Source: Clostridiaceae bacterium
GTDB taxonomy: Bacteria > Bacillota > Clostridia > Lachnospirales > Lachnospiraceae
Length of the DNA: 64,000 nt
Assembly (NCBI GenBank): GCA_910575795.1
Contig: CAJTGE010000031.1
Span: 1 to 64,000 of the forward strand
Direction of reading: 5' to 3'
Below the pieces are notes generated by a model, which had not been told where the DNA came from, made no database searches, and saw only the letters and a list, made by a program, of their open reading frames with translations. This document shows, piece by piece, positions 51,572 to 60,360 of this stretch (position 1 is its first letter; each line of letters opens with the position of its first letter). Position numbers and translations under genes: made by a program.

Positions 51572-51600
51572 TGGTAATTTGGGAGGATATATATTATAAT
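51572..51600 (+). promoter_or_regulatory. Predicted promoter of the first repeat surface protein
   Basis: TATAAT at 51595-51600 with a weak -35 (TGGTAA) 17 bases upstream. It implies a ~205-base leader before the ATG at 51807. Confidence 0.45.
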
Positions 51601-51717
51601 ACTCATTGTAACGGAGCCAGACAATATTTCGCAGATAAGGGTTCAACAGAATAAAAATACAAAAATTGCGTTTTGCTGAGAAACAGCGAAGTTTGTATAT
51701 TAACTGTCGATAATCCC

Positions 51718-52107
51718 CCATATCCGAAGTAGGGTAAGGCCGTTAAAAGTTAAGGAATTTCGGGAAAAAAGAGCAGTTCAAAAGGAAAAAAGGAGAGTGC
51801 ATTATTATGAGAAAGCAGACAAAATTAGTTGCGGTTCTTTCCGCGGCGGCTTTGCTCGCGATGGGTGCTTCCATGACTTCTTTCGCCGCTGGTTGGGAGA
51901 AAGATGACGCTGGGGTTTGGCACTATTATGACAAAGATGATGAGATGGTGACCGGCGAGTGGAGAAAAGACGGCGCTAAGTGGTTCTATCTGGATGATGA
52001 CGGCGATATGCTGACGGATGCCTGGGTAGATGACGAGTATTATGTTGGCGCTGACGGCGCGATGCTGGTGAATCAGTGGGCTAAGACAATTGCCGATGAG
52101 GATGTAT
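51718..52107. repeat. Left copy of a ~390-bp inverted repeat (leader plus 5' coding)
   Basis: The last ~90 leader bases and the first ~300 coding bases are almost identical to the complement of 57276-57665, with roughly 15 differences visible by eye. Upstream of the shared leader the two copies are unrelated. Confidence 0.8.
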
Positions 52108-53384
52108 CCGACCCGGATGAGGACGGCGAGCACTGGTACTATTTTGGCAGCAAGGGTAAGAAGACCACCGAAGATAAAAAGATCAATGGCAAAACCTACT
52201 ATTTCAACGAAGATGGTGAAATGCAGGATGGCTGGTATGAAGAAGACGGTGATATCTATTACCTGAATGGCGAGGATGAGGGCTGGAGAGCCCAGAGCCA
52301 GTGGTTATGGCTTGCAAAACCGGATGATGATGACGATATCACAGGATGTGATGATGAGTGCGGCATCTGCGACGAGGAAGGCTGGTACTACTTCGGAAGC
52401 AATGGCAAGCTTTACAAGGATGCTAAAAAGAAGAAAGTAAATGGTAAATATTACTACTTCAATGAGCATGGCCAGATGTTGTATGAATGGATTAATAATG
52501 CCAAGGTAAAGGTTGGTTCCGGTGCAAGCCTTAATGCAAGCCTTGACGGAAATGCAACACCTGGTGAAGCGAAAATCGATGATATGCTTTACATGAACCA
52601 GGTGGAAGAGGGCTGGAGAGCAGACGGCTGGTATGAGATCGATGGTTCTGAGGATGTCGGAACAGACAATGATACCGACTGGTACTATTTCAGCGACGGA
52701 GAGGCCAAGAAAGCGGATACTTCTGATTTTGCAGGTGTAGTTGATGATGATAATACATTTATCTACAGAGCCAAGATTAAAGTGAAAGCAAGCAATAACA
52801 AGTATTTCTGCTTTGATGAAAAAGGCCGTATGCAGACAGGATTACAGTACATCCGTTCCACTGGCGGTTTCTATTACTTTGATGAAAATGGATATATGAA
52901 GACCGGAAAGGTATCGGGTGTTGAAGAAGATAACGACGATTTCACATACTATTTCAATACCAAGAATGGTAGAAATGGCGAAGGTGTAACCGGCGTAAAG
53001 GATAACTATCTGTATTTTAACGGTAAGAGACTGGAAGCAGATGACGACTACAGATTATTCTATGTAGGTGGAAAAACATATCTTGTAAACAACAAGGGCA
53101 AGATTCAGAAATCCAAGACAAAGAAATACGATATTGAAGGATTGGGCGAGGAGATCACGCTTACTTTCAGTGGGGATTCTGTAAAGACAATAAGTGCTAC
53201 AAAAGAAGAATTTGCTAAAGCTCTTACAATTCCGGAAATAGAGTTATATGACAATATCTACTCATATGGATGGACTGACTCTTCACACACAGATCTTGCA
53301 GAGGGATGGATTGAAAAAGAATCTACAGGCAAAGCAAGTTTTGAAGATGTATCGGTAGATGTATCTGTGTTTGGTCTGGAGTAG
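51807..53384 (+). CDS. Secreted CW_binding-repeat surface protein, copy A
   Basis: 525 residues. AAAGGAGAG precedes the ATG; the signal peptide is MRKQTKLVAVLSAAALLAMGASMTSFAA. The mature part consists of aromatic/Gly repeats of the choline-binding type (WHYYDKDDEMVTGEW, WYYFGSKGK, YYFNEDGEMQDGWY), unusually rich in Asp and Glu. Repeats fade after ~residue 430, and the C-terminal ~90 residues have no repeat and no recognised domain. No catalytic module is visible, so it is likely a structural or adhesive surface protein. It is a paralog of 56035-57576, inverted, with near-identical 5' DNA. Confidence 0.85.
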   Translation: MRKQTKLVAVLSAAALLAMGASMTSFAAGWEKDDAGVWHYYDKDDEMVTGEWRKDGAKWFYLDDDGDMLTDAWVDDEYYVGADGAMLVNQWAKTIADEDVSDPDEDGEHWYYFGSKGKKTTEDKKINGKTYYFNEDGEMQDGWYEEDGDIYYLNGEDEGWRAQSQWLWLAKPDDDDDITGCDDECGICDEEGWYYFGSNGKLYKDAKKKKVNGKYYYFNEHGQMLYEWINNAKVKVGSGASLNASLDGNATPGEAKIDDMLYMNQVEEGWRADGWYEIDGSEDVGTDNDTDWYYFSDGEAKKADTSDFAGVVDDDNTFIYRAKIKVKASNNKYFCFDEKGRMQTGLQYIRSTGGFYYFDENGYMKTGKVSGVEEDNDDFTYYFNTKNGRNGEGVTGVKDNYLYFNGKRLEADDDYRLFYVGGKTYLVNNKGKIQKSKTKKYDIEGLGEEITLTFSGDSVKTISATKEEFAKALTIPEIELYDNIYSYGWTDSSHTDLAEGWIEKESTGKASFEDVSVDVSVFGLE

Positions 53385-53812
53385 TAGAATCTAAATTGCC
53401 GTAGGAAATGTAACTGTAACCGAGATTTTTGGTGTGGATACTTCCAAAAGCACAAACAAAGTAAATAATAATTTTGGTACCCCTTTGCCCTTTCACAGGA
53501 TGAAGGGGTATCTTTTATAATCCCCGGTACAGTAACGGACAAACAGATCCATTTCCGGAGAATGGAATCTGTTTTTTGTTGATTCTGATAATCATTTATT
53601 GCAAAATAGATTATAGGGAACCGCCACTGTTTTACGGGCAGATAAATCAGCGCTATGCCAGCTCCATAACCATACGGCTGGCTGCATTTTAATACAGAAC
53701 ATCATTGCACGGAGCAGGCAGCCTGCATTACAGCCAGCGATGATTTATCAATCGCCAGGCCACATATACCATCAACGGTTTTCGTGGCCTGAGCCTAAGG
53801 AAAGGAACGAGT
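53385..53812. other. Intergenic region
   Basis: 428 bases. Beyond the terminator at 53478-53514 no gene or clear signal is seen; a weak TA-rich stretch near 53590 could hold a promoter. Confidence 0.5.
53478..53514 (+). terminator. Terminator after repeat protein A
   Basis: TACCCCTT pairs with AAGGGGTA across a 17-base loop, followed by TCTTTT. Confidence 0.65.
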
Positions 53813-55456
53813 ATGGAAATGAAAAAACACTACTCCTTAATTGCAGGAATTCTGACAGTCTCACTGCTTTCATCAGGAATTGTCCCGGCTCTGGCCGGAA
53901 CCGTTGAAGAGATTGAACGGCGGACGCATAAAGCTTCCATTTTTCCGGACGGCTATGAAAGGGCTGCCTCGCCTGACAGTATCCTGGCCCCTCTTGCCAT
54001 AACAGACGGAGAGACAGATGTGGATGCCTTGCAGGGCAGAGCGCAGACGGAGGAAGTTTCTGTCGCTGTGGACGGCCTTGAAAATGGCAGGATTTCATTT
54101 TATATGGATCGCGATCCGCAGACGAACCAGGTTATATTACCAGACCCGGTTACAGTAACCGTCCGGCAGGGGTCGGGAGAGGCCATTGGAGAGGTCAGCG
54201 TGAACATCTCACCCGTCCTGAATGCGGACAGAAAAAGGATTGAGGCTGTTCCGGCAGGCAATACTTTATTAAGCCAAAATGCCCAGGCAGAATTTTCGGT
54301 ATCCTTTGTAGATAAAAATATCGGGGATGACACAGACCGCCCGGGCGGCAGCAGTGATGACTTTTATATTCAGATAGTGGAGACGAAACAGGACCGTGTT
54401 CTGGCTACGATACCTGTTCTTTATGGGGCGGATGGATTTTACACCCGGTACAGCTCAGAATACATTGATTTCTATAAAGGGCCCCTCGTTAATGGCAGGT
54501 ACAGGAATATCGGAGATGTTAATCTGAACCGAACGCTTCCCCCCGAATTTACGATAGAGCATTACTATAAGCCTATGGCAGGGACGGAACATACAGCGGT
54601 TTCAGAAATCCGGTTATCTCCGGAAGGAAGCTTTACCTTCACAGACGGCTCCTGCGTTATGGCAATGAAAATAGCCGACGAGGGATGGTTACAAATCCCT
54701 GTTAAAATGAAGCCAGAGGTATTCACGGCCCTGAGAAATGATGCGGTTTTAAATGGGACGTCTATAAACATATATACGGTTTTAGAGGATCTGCAGATTA
54801 TTTACGATGATGGTTACTGGGCGGGAGGCGCCGTAAATCCCCTTCCGCTTGTTTATCATACATCCTACTCAAGAGGTTTAGGCAGTTCCGGCAGCTCTGG
54901 AGGTTCCGGCAGTTCCGGAGGATCCGGCGGTTCCGGCAGTTCTGGAGGATCCGGTGGTTCCAGCAGTTCCGGAGGATCCGGTGGTTCCAGCAGTTTCGGC
55001 GGTTCCGGCAGTTCCGGAGGCCCCGGTGGAAGCGCTGCGGTTATTGGGCCAACACAGACTGCGAGAACAACGATAGCATCTGTAACTGATATTGGGTGGG
55101 TTCAAACAGAAGGAAACTGGTATTATTTTAATGCTGAAAACCAGCCTGTACATGACTGGCTGAAATGGATAAATGAAAAATGGTATTACTTAGGTTCAGA
55201 TGGGATTATGAGAACAGGCTGGACTCTGGTAGACGGGAAATGGTATCTGCTGAATCCGGACGGCTCTATGGCAGTTGGCCTCTTAATGGTAAACGGACAG
55301 TGGTATCTGCTGAAGCAGGATGGCTCTATGGCAATCGGATGGGCCCAGGATCCGGAAGGGAAGTGGCGTTACTTTATGGATAACGGAACCATGGCAGTCA
55401 GTTATACTGCGCCGGATGGGAGAACGGTGAATGAATATGGAATTTGGGAAGGATAA
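53813..55456 (+). CDS. Secreted protein with Ser/Gly repeat linker and CW_binding repeats
   Basis: 547 residues. AAAGGAA precedes ATG 53813; a signal peptide (YSLIAGILTVSLLSSGIVPALAG) follows. Residues ~25-345 form an extracytoplasmic domain I cannot name, beta-rich by appearance. Residues ~356-407 are nearly pure Ser/Gly (SGGSGSSGG type), encoded by short tandem DNA repeats. Four to five choline-binding-type repeats close the protein (GWVQTEGNWYYFNAENQ, WYYLGSDGIMRTGW). It lies between the two inverted paralogs. Confidence 0.85.
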   Translation: MEMKKHYSLIAGILTVSLLSSGIVPALAGTVEEIERRTHKASIFPDGYERAASPDSILAPLAITDGETDVDALQGRAQTEEVSVAVDGLENGRISFYMDRDPQTNQVILPDPVTVTVRQGSGEAIGEVSVNISPVLNADRKRIEAVPAGNTLLSQNAQAEFSVSFVDKNIGDDTDRPGGSSDDFYIQIVETKQDRVLATIPVLYGADGFYTRYSSEYIDFYKGPLVNGRYRNIGDVNLNRTLPPEFTIEHYYKPMAGTEHTAVSEIRLSPEGSFTFTDGSCVMAMKIADEGWLQIPVKMKPEVFTALRNDAVLNGTSINIYTVLEDLQIIYDDGYWAGGAVNPLPLVYHTSYSRGLGSSGSSGGSGSSGGSGGSGSSGGSGGSSSSGGSGGSSSFGGSGSSGGPGGSAAVIGPTQTARTTIASVTDIGWVQTEGNWYYFNAENQPVHDWLKWINEKWYYLGSDGIMRTGWTLVDGKWYLLNPDGSMAVGLLMVNGQWYLLKQDGSMAIGWAQDPEGKWRYFMDNGTMAVSYTAPDGRTVNEYGIWEG

Positions 55457-55584
55457 TCCAGTAATGGTTCATATTTTGTATCCTGCTATTAACAAAGTGC
55501 TAAATTATCATTTATTGGCATAAAAATAGAAATGGATATATAAAAATATTTAGTAACGGTTACACTGTAAACAGAAAGTAAATC

Positions 55585-55613
55585 GTAACAGTTCAGGCAA
55601 CCTGAACTGTTAC
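55585..55613. repeat. 29-bp dyad repeat, copy 4
   Basis: GTAACAGTTCAGG-N3-CCTGAACTGTTAC: the arms match perfectly over 13 bp. This is the most symmetrical copy in the window. Confidence 0.85.
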
Positions 55614-55640
55614 GGTGTCTGCTCATGAAAATCGTTCTAA

Positions 55641-55858
55641 ATCTTTTCTATAAGTTCCTACAGAATATCCTTGATGTGATTCCTCAGCAGGCTGTAGATA
55701 TCGGCCATGCTGTTTAAATTGTTATCCGCAATATGCTGTCGTATTTGTTCCTTTTTGTAGACATAAAAAATCCTCTTTTTCGATACGAATCGTCATATCT
55801 TGATTCTTACCCCAAAAGAGGTGTTTTTTCAAAGACACAAATTCTTTTACACTATCTT
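55641..55858 (-). mobile_element. Relic of an IS256-family insertion sequence (5' end only)
   Basis: Reading leftward, one frame gives YKKEQIRQHIADNN, then LNSMADIYSLLRNHIKDIL followed by stops. This resembles the N-terminus of IS256/mutator-type transposases (a conserved start followed by ...IADNNIK... and ...KDILQELME...). The right boundary near 55858 carries GATAGTGTAAA, similar to IS256-type ends. Only ~40 codons remain. Assignment is from pattern memory. Confidence 0.5.
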
Positions 55859-55921
55859 TGGGAAAATTTCAAGTGATCAGAAGTGAGTTCCGTCTTAAAA
55901 AATAAACATAACTGAAGATAA

Positions 55922-55960
55922 TCATCGCACCAATAATCTCTTTGAATATTGGTGCGATGA
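55922..55960 (-). terminator. Hairpin downstream of repeat protein B
   Basis: TCATCGCACCAATA pairs perfectly with TATTGGTGCGATGA across an 11-base loop, 75 bases past the stop of the minus-strand gene. The T-run is weak. Confidence 0.5.
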
Positions 55961-56034
55961 CTATTTAATTACTAATCAAAATCCAAAAATACTGTATTGG
56001 AAAATTCGATTATGACTTTACACTTTAGATGATT

Positions 56035-57576
56035 TTATTCAGTCTTTTCATCTGAATCAGTCTCTTCGACATCTTCATCTTCATCTGGAGTTTCTGTACT
56101 TTTTTCAATCTCCTCCCAAGTGGTAATTATACCGCTATCAACACCGTCATGAATAATTACATTGTCCATTAACTCAATATATGGGAGTGCCGCAACCTTT
56201 TTCCAACTATCCGGCAGATTTTGTATTTTATAACTGTTTTTGTTGAAGCTGAAGGAAACTTCTTCTGCACCCCGGCCATTTTCTACATCATACTTCTTAG
56301 TAGATGATTTCTGAAGTTTGCCTTTGTTGTTTACAAGAAAGTAGTCGCCATTAACTACATAAATTCTGTAGTCATCATCAGCTTCCAGTCTCTTTCCACT
56401 CCAATATAAGTAACCATCTTTTTCTCCGGTTATACCCTTTCCATTTCCTCCGTTTTTCGTCTGGAAATAGTAAGTAAAGGAATCGTTCTCTTCCTCAACA
56501 TTACTTACTTTTCCGGTCTTCATATAGCCATTTTCATCAAAGTAATACATATATCCGTGAATTAACTGCAAACCTGTCTGCATCTGACCAAGTTCGTTAA
56601 AGCAGAAATATTTACCTTCAACTTTAATCTTTGCTCTGTAAATGGTATCTCCATCATCTGTCAGGCCATTCTCTTCTTCGTATTTAGCCTTCTTTGCCTC
56701 ACCGTCTTTGAAATAATACCAATCTGTATCATTTCCGGCACCAAGTGCTTCAGCACCGTCGATCTGATACCAGCCGTCGGCTCTCCATCCCTCCTCTACG
56801 ACGTTCATATAACGAACTTCACTCGGAGTCGCTGTGATATCACTGCTGTCTAACTGAGCATTCGATGCTTTTGTGGATTTAACGCCATTGATCCATTCAT
56901 AAAGCATTTGGCCGTGCTCATTAAAGTAATAGTATTTTCCGTTGATCTTTTTCTGCTTTACACCCTTATACATCTTGCCATCGGTACCGAACCAGTGCCA
57001 GCCTTCTTCATCACAGGCTTCGCAATTATCATCGCAGATTTCAATATCATCGTCATCGTCGGGCTTCTCCAGCCACAGCCAGCCGCTGGCTCTCCAGCCC
57101 TCATCCTCGCCGCCCAGATAATAAACAGCATCTCCATCCTGATACCAGCCATCCTGCATTTTTCCATCTTCATCAAAGATATAGGTCTTGCCATTGATCT
57201 TTTTATCGGTGCCGGAAACCTTTTTACCTTTGCTTCCGAAGTAGTACCATGCATCGCCGTCATCCTCCGGATCGTCCACATCTTCATCCGCGATAGTTTT
57301 GGCCCACTGATTAACCAGCATAGCGCCATCAGCGCCAACATAATACTCGTCATCTACCCAGGCATCCATCAGCATATCGCCATCATCATCCAGATAAAAC
57401 CACTTAGCGCCGTCTTTTCTCCACTCGCCGGCAACCATCTCATCATCTTTGTCATAATAGTGCCAAACCCCAGCGTCATCTTTCTCCCAACCAGCGGCGA
57501 AAGAAGTCATGGAAGCACCCATCGCGAGCAAAGCCGCCGCGGATAAAACCGCAACTAATTTTGTCTGCTTTCTCAT
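56035..57576 (-). CDS. Secreted CW_binding-repeat surface protein, copy B
   Basis: 513 residues. It has the same signal peptide and first ~100 residues as copy A, with only a few changes (for example DEMVAGEW, GDMLMDAW). The middle repeats have diverged, and the C-terminus ends in an acidic tail (ETPDEDEDVEETDSDEKTE) unrelated to copy A. The ribosome site and ~90 bases of leader are identical to copy A, but upstream of 57665 the sequences part, and I see no clear promoter there. It may depend on another promoter or be weakly expressed. Confidence 0.85.
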   Translation of the reverse strand: MRKQTKLVAVLSAAALLAMGASMTSFAAGWEKDDAGVWHYYDKDDEMVAGEWRKDGAKWFYLDDDGDMLMDAWVDDEYYVGADGAMLVNQWAKTIADEDVDDPEDDGDAWYYFGSKGKKVSGTDKKINGKTYIFDEDGKMQDGWYQDGDAVYYLGGEDEGWRASGWLWLEKPDDDDDIEICDDNCEACDEEGWHWFGTDGKMYKGVKQKKINGKYYYFNEHGQMLYEWINGVKSTKASNAQLDSSDITATPSEVRYMNVVEEGWRADGWYQIDGAEALGAGNDTDWYYFKDGEAKKAKYEEENGLTDDGDTIYRAKIKVEGKYFCFNELGQMQTGLQLIHGYMYYFDENGYMKTGKVSNVEEENDSFTYYFQTKNGGNGKGITGEKDGYLYWSGKRLEADDDYRIYVVNGDYFLVNNKGKLQKSSTKKYDVENGRGAEEVSFSFNKNSYKIQNLPDSWKKVAALPYIELMDNVIIHDGVDSGIITTWEEIEKSTETPDEDEDVEETDSDEKTE

Positions 57577-57665
57577 AATAATGCACTCTCCTTTTTTCCT
57601 TTTGAACTGCTCTTTTTTCCCGAAATTCCTTAACTTTTAACGGCCTTACCCTACTTCGGATAGGG
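57276..57665. repeat. Right copy of the ~390-bp inverted repeat
   Basis: Complement of 51718-52107, covering leader and 5' coding sequence. The two lie about 5.2 kb apart in opposite orientation. Confidence 0.8.
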
Positions 57666-58114
57666 GGGAATAGGGAAAGGAAAAATGAAAGGAAGAAAGG
57701 AATGCTGTGGCAACGGATTAGCCAAGAAATATACATAGATTGCTATACCCGCGGATCTATAGAATGTTGCTTCGACACCCCAGAAGACAGTCTGTCTGAA
57801 ACGTGTTTTCCGCTGTCAAATAACCCAATGATCGTTTTCAATCTGAAATCGCTCATCCTTCAGGGCAATATCTTCAGGTTTGAATATACAGGCGCTCGTT
57901 CTGATTATCCAATACAGGCGCGCCTTTTTTTGCAATTATTACGTGGTCTGCTTCGGAAAATGTTTATAATCATTTCTTCTGTATCATATTTAAAAGAATA
58001 TATGAAAGGACTGTCATATTTAGAACGGAAACCGCATATATTTATTTAAAGGCTACGTGTAAGCGGGGGCCGGGGTACAATATCAGGACAGATTCAGAAA
58101 GGAAGGTAAAGAAA
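57577..58114. other. Intergenic region with no supported gene
   Basis: 538 bases. The shared leader occupies its left end. A 115-residue frame at 57702-58049 has no ribosome site, biased composition or known motif and was rejected. Confidence 0.5.
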
Positions 58115-58690
58115 ATGACAGAAGAGATCAGGATTGAGAGACAGGAAGATGGAGTTATGCGGACAGTACAGTTCAAGACGCAGGCGGCGGTGACTTTTAA
58201 GCTGGTGGGGACAAATCTGGTGGCGCTTTACAAGAAAGAGGGGGATGAAAACATATTTCTGGTAATGCCTGCGGGAGAGGTATCAGGAAAGGGTATGACT
58301 ATCGGAGAGATGATAACTGATATCAATGCTTTCTTAAAACGATACAGCGAGGATGCGGAGCCGCTCAATGCCTCCAATTTGGTTCAGGCTCTTAGGGATG
58401 TGCAGATGGCAGGAAGCAGGGAAAATATTCCGGAATATGAGATGAATATTGATTTTGAGTCAATTCGGGTGGAACTTAAGCAGGCATTCCTCTACCTGTG
58501 TAAAAAGGATGGAGGATACGGAGCGGCGATTGAATATGCCTTTGAGCTGGCGGTTGATTTCAGGGAACTGTTCCCGAACGATGCGGCGTTTTTTAATGTG
58601 GACAAGCTTTCTCTGGGGCTGTGGAATACAGACAGGAAGGCAATCTTGGAGCGGATGGGGATTATTGATGTAAATACATATCTGGTTTAG
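58115..58690 (+). CDS. Conserved-looking hypothetical protein
   Basis: 191 residues, soluble, acidic. GAAAGGAAGG precedes the ATG. The N-terminal third appears beta-rich (VTFKLVGTNLVALYKKEGDENIFLVMPAG), the rest helical (FESIRVELKQAFLYLCKKDGGYGAAIEYAFELAVDFRELF). I do not recognise a family. It stands alone between a surface-protein gene and an IS relic; codon use looks native. Function unknown. Confidence 0.6.
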   Translation: MTEEIRIERQEDGVMRTVQFKTQAAVTFKLVGTNLVALYKKEGDENIFLVMPAGEVSGKGMTIGEMITDINAFLKRYSEDAEPLNASNLVQALRDVQMAGSRENIPEYEMNIDFESIRVELKQAFLYLCKKDGGYGAAIEYAFELAVDFRELFPNDAAFFNVDKLSLGLWNTDRKAILERMGIIDVNTYLV

Positions 58691-58718
58691 AGCGTGTTTG
58701 AAAATTCATTCCTGGCAT

Positions 58719-58817
58719 CTGCACGCCCCACTTCACGGTATATTTGGGCCAATTCACTTAACGCAGCCCGTTTCGCCGCGTTCATTTGGCCCAAATATAC
58801 CGCAAAGTGGCACGTAC
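58719..58817. repeat. Foldback cut by IS66 insertion
   Basis: GCACGCCCCACTT.ACGGTATATTTGGGCC and its near complement pair over ~40 bases. The left flank AGCGTGTTTGAAAATTCATT continues the pattern, but on the right the pairing partner is missing: IS66 sequence starts at 58821 instead. Confidence 0.7.
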
Positions 58818-58934
58818 AGCGTAAGCGTCAATTAAGAACGTGTAGTGAAATATTTAGCTTTCCCCTGTAAACTTAGGGTTAGAGTTTTTAGTGTTCACTC
58901 CAAAAACTCTAACTCTAAGTAAAGGAGAATACCC

Positions 58935-59384
58935 ATGGACATTTCCGCTTTAACTCAGGATAAGCAGATGAAACTGCAATACTGGCTCGACGTAATACGG
59001 CAATGAAGGGCCTCCGGCCTGACAAACCAGACATGGTGCGAACAGCATGATATCTCTTTAAAAAGCTATTATTACTGGATGGCAAAGCTCCGGAAGCTGG
59101 CGCTTGAGGAACTGCCCCGAAAGAGTCATGGATGCAGGCCGGTCATGGAGCAGGCTGCGTTGATGCCGGATGCGGCCCCTGAATTTACGGAGGTATCCCT
59201 CCGCGGCAGACAGGATTCCTGTGCCTTTCCTGCAGCAGTGCTCCATACCGGTACTGTGACCGTTGAACTCTTTGAAGATACTCTCCGGGAGTTGCTGGAG
59301 GCTATCTTGAAAGCAGTGCGGTCATGTCAGGAGACCTCTCCCAGGTACAAAAAATCTATTTGCGCACCGGGTACACGGATATGA
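58935..59384 (+). pseudogene. IS66 TnpA-like protein with premature stop
   Basis: ATG 58935 follows AAAGGAG. The frame reads DISALTQDKQMKLQYWLDVIRQ, then TGA (59004-59006), then RASGLTNQTWCEQHDISLKSYYYW, the usual IS66 Orf1 helix-turn-helix region. A single base change explains the stop. The distal part overlaps tnpB by 61 bases. Confidence 0.85.
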
Positions 59385-59698
59385 GAAAACAGTTGGACGG
59401 CCTGGTAGATATCATCCAGTACAGCCTTCAGATGGATACTTACAGCAATTCCTTATTCCTTTTCTGCGGAAAACGTGCTGACCGAATTAAGGCAGTCCAC
59501 TATGAAGGGGACGGCTTCGGTCTTTTCTATAAGCGCTACGAAAACGGCCGTCTAAAGTGGCCGCGCACGGGTGAAGAAGCCAGACAGCTCTCCCATCAGC
59601 AGTTCTGCTGGCTGCTGGAGGGCCTGAACCCGGAGCAGCCAAAAGCAGTCCGCAAATGGGCTCCCCAAAAACCGGGAAAACCCGGAAATTCCTTATAA
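59324..59698 (+). CDS. tnpB: IS66 family protein TnpB
   Basis: 124 residues, complete. Family motifs are YLRTGYTDMRKQLDGLVDIIQ, SLFLFCGKRADRIKAVHYEGDGFGLFYKRYENGRLKWP and a QFCWLLEGL segment. TnpB is an accessory protein needed for IS66 transposition, of unclear biochemical role. The partners in this copy are broken. Confidence 0.93.
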   Translation: MSGDLSQVQKIYLRTGYTDMRKQLDGLVDIIQYSLQMDTYSNSLFLFCGKRADRIKAVHYEGDGFGLFYKRYENGRLKWPRTGEEARQLSHQQFCWLLEGLNPEQPKAVRKWAPQKPGKPGNSL

Positions 59699-59763
59699 AT
59701 GCCGGAAAATCCTGCTGTTTTATGGTATAATGAACCTATCATAAAAAGGAAGGTTTTCAGCCC

Positions 59764-60360
59764 ATGCCGGATACAGAGCAGGAGTACAAAAAGCAGATCA
59801 GAGAACTGGAACAGCAAATCCGGTTCCTCAGGGAGCAGGTTGATTTCCTTACCCGTAAGCTTTATGGAACAAAATCCGAGAAGATGTCTGCCCTTGAAAT
59901 AGAGGGACAGATGTCTCTTTTTAATGAACTGGAATCCTGTGCCAGTCCGGATGCCCATGAACCGGATCTGGCGGAGGTCGAAAAACATCTGTGTAAAAGG
60001 AAATATGCCGGCCAGCGGAAGAAACTGATAAAAGACATTCCCCGCAGCAAAGTGCTCCACACAATCGATGAGAGTGAACAGATCTGTGAAAGGTGCGGGA
60101 GCGCCATGGTAGAAGTCGGTGAGGAGTTTGTCCGTACGGAGGTACAGTTCATTCCTGCCAGCCTGAAAGTGGTCGACCATTACCGGGAAACTTATGAATG
60201 CAGGGCATGCCGAAAAAACGGAACACCTTATATGGAGAAATCCCCGGCGCTCTGTTCCCGGTCATGCACTCCCTTGCGTCTGCTTCCACGATTTCGTGGC
60301 TCATCCATCAGAAGTTTGAACTGGGTATCCCTTTATACCGCCAGGAAAAGGAATGGAGTT
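59764..60360 (+). pseudogene. IS66 transposase TnpC, frameshifted and truncated
   Basis: The start has the coiled-coil leader (KKQIRELEQQIRFLREQVDFLTRKLYGTKSEK) and a zinc-finger region (ICERCGSAMVEVG ... ECRACRKNGTPY). Near 60225-60260 the reading shifts to another frame (FPVMHSLASASTISWLIHQKFELGIPLYRQEKEW). It ends at ~60360; the catalytic DDE core (another ~300 residues) is missing. Confidence 0.88.

Larger units (their letters stand above)
51115..51806. other. Divergent intergenic region with long leader
   Basis: 692 bases with no supported gene. It contains the leftward promoter at 51167-51195, a rightward -10 region at 51595-51600 and a leader of more than 200 bases. The last ~90 bases of the leader are shared with the paralog at 57.6 kb. 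Confidence 0.65.
55457..56034. other. Intergenic region with dyad repeat and IS256 relic
   Basis: 578 bases. It contains the dyad at 55585-55613, a decayed transposase fragment at 55641-55858 and the hairpin at 55922-55960. No intact gene. Confidence 0.65.
58821..60360. mobile_element. Decayed IS66-family insertion sequence
   Basis: The left end reads GTAAGCGTCAATTAAGAACG, typical of IS66 termini. Three genes follow in the IS66 order: tnpA with an internal stop, an intact tnpB, and tnpC with a frameshift and missing most of its length. The right end is absent: similarity stops at ~60360, where the marR 3' end begins. A 12-bp hairpin (58878-58913) before tnpA may block read-through transcription. 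It cannot move by itself. Confidence 0.85.

Noticed and set aside
51601..51806. A known riboswitch in the long leader of repeat protein A
   Set aside because: I compared it by eye with c-di-GMP, c-di-AMP and fluoride classes and found no matching core.
57702..58049. 115-residue open frame on the plus strand
   Set aside because: No ribosome site, no motif, biased composition and partly opposite to leader DNA.
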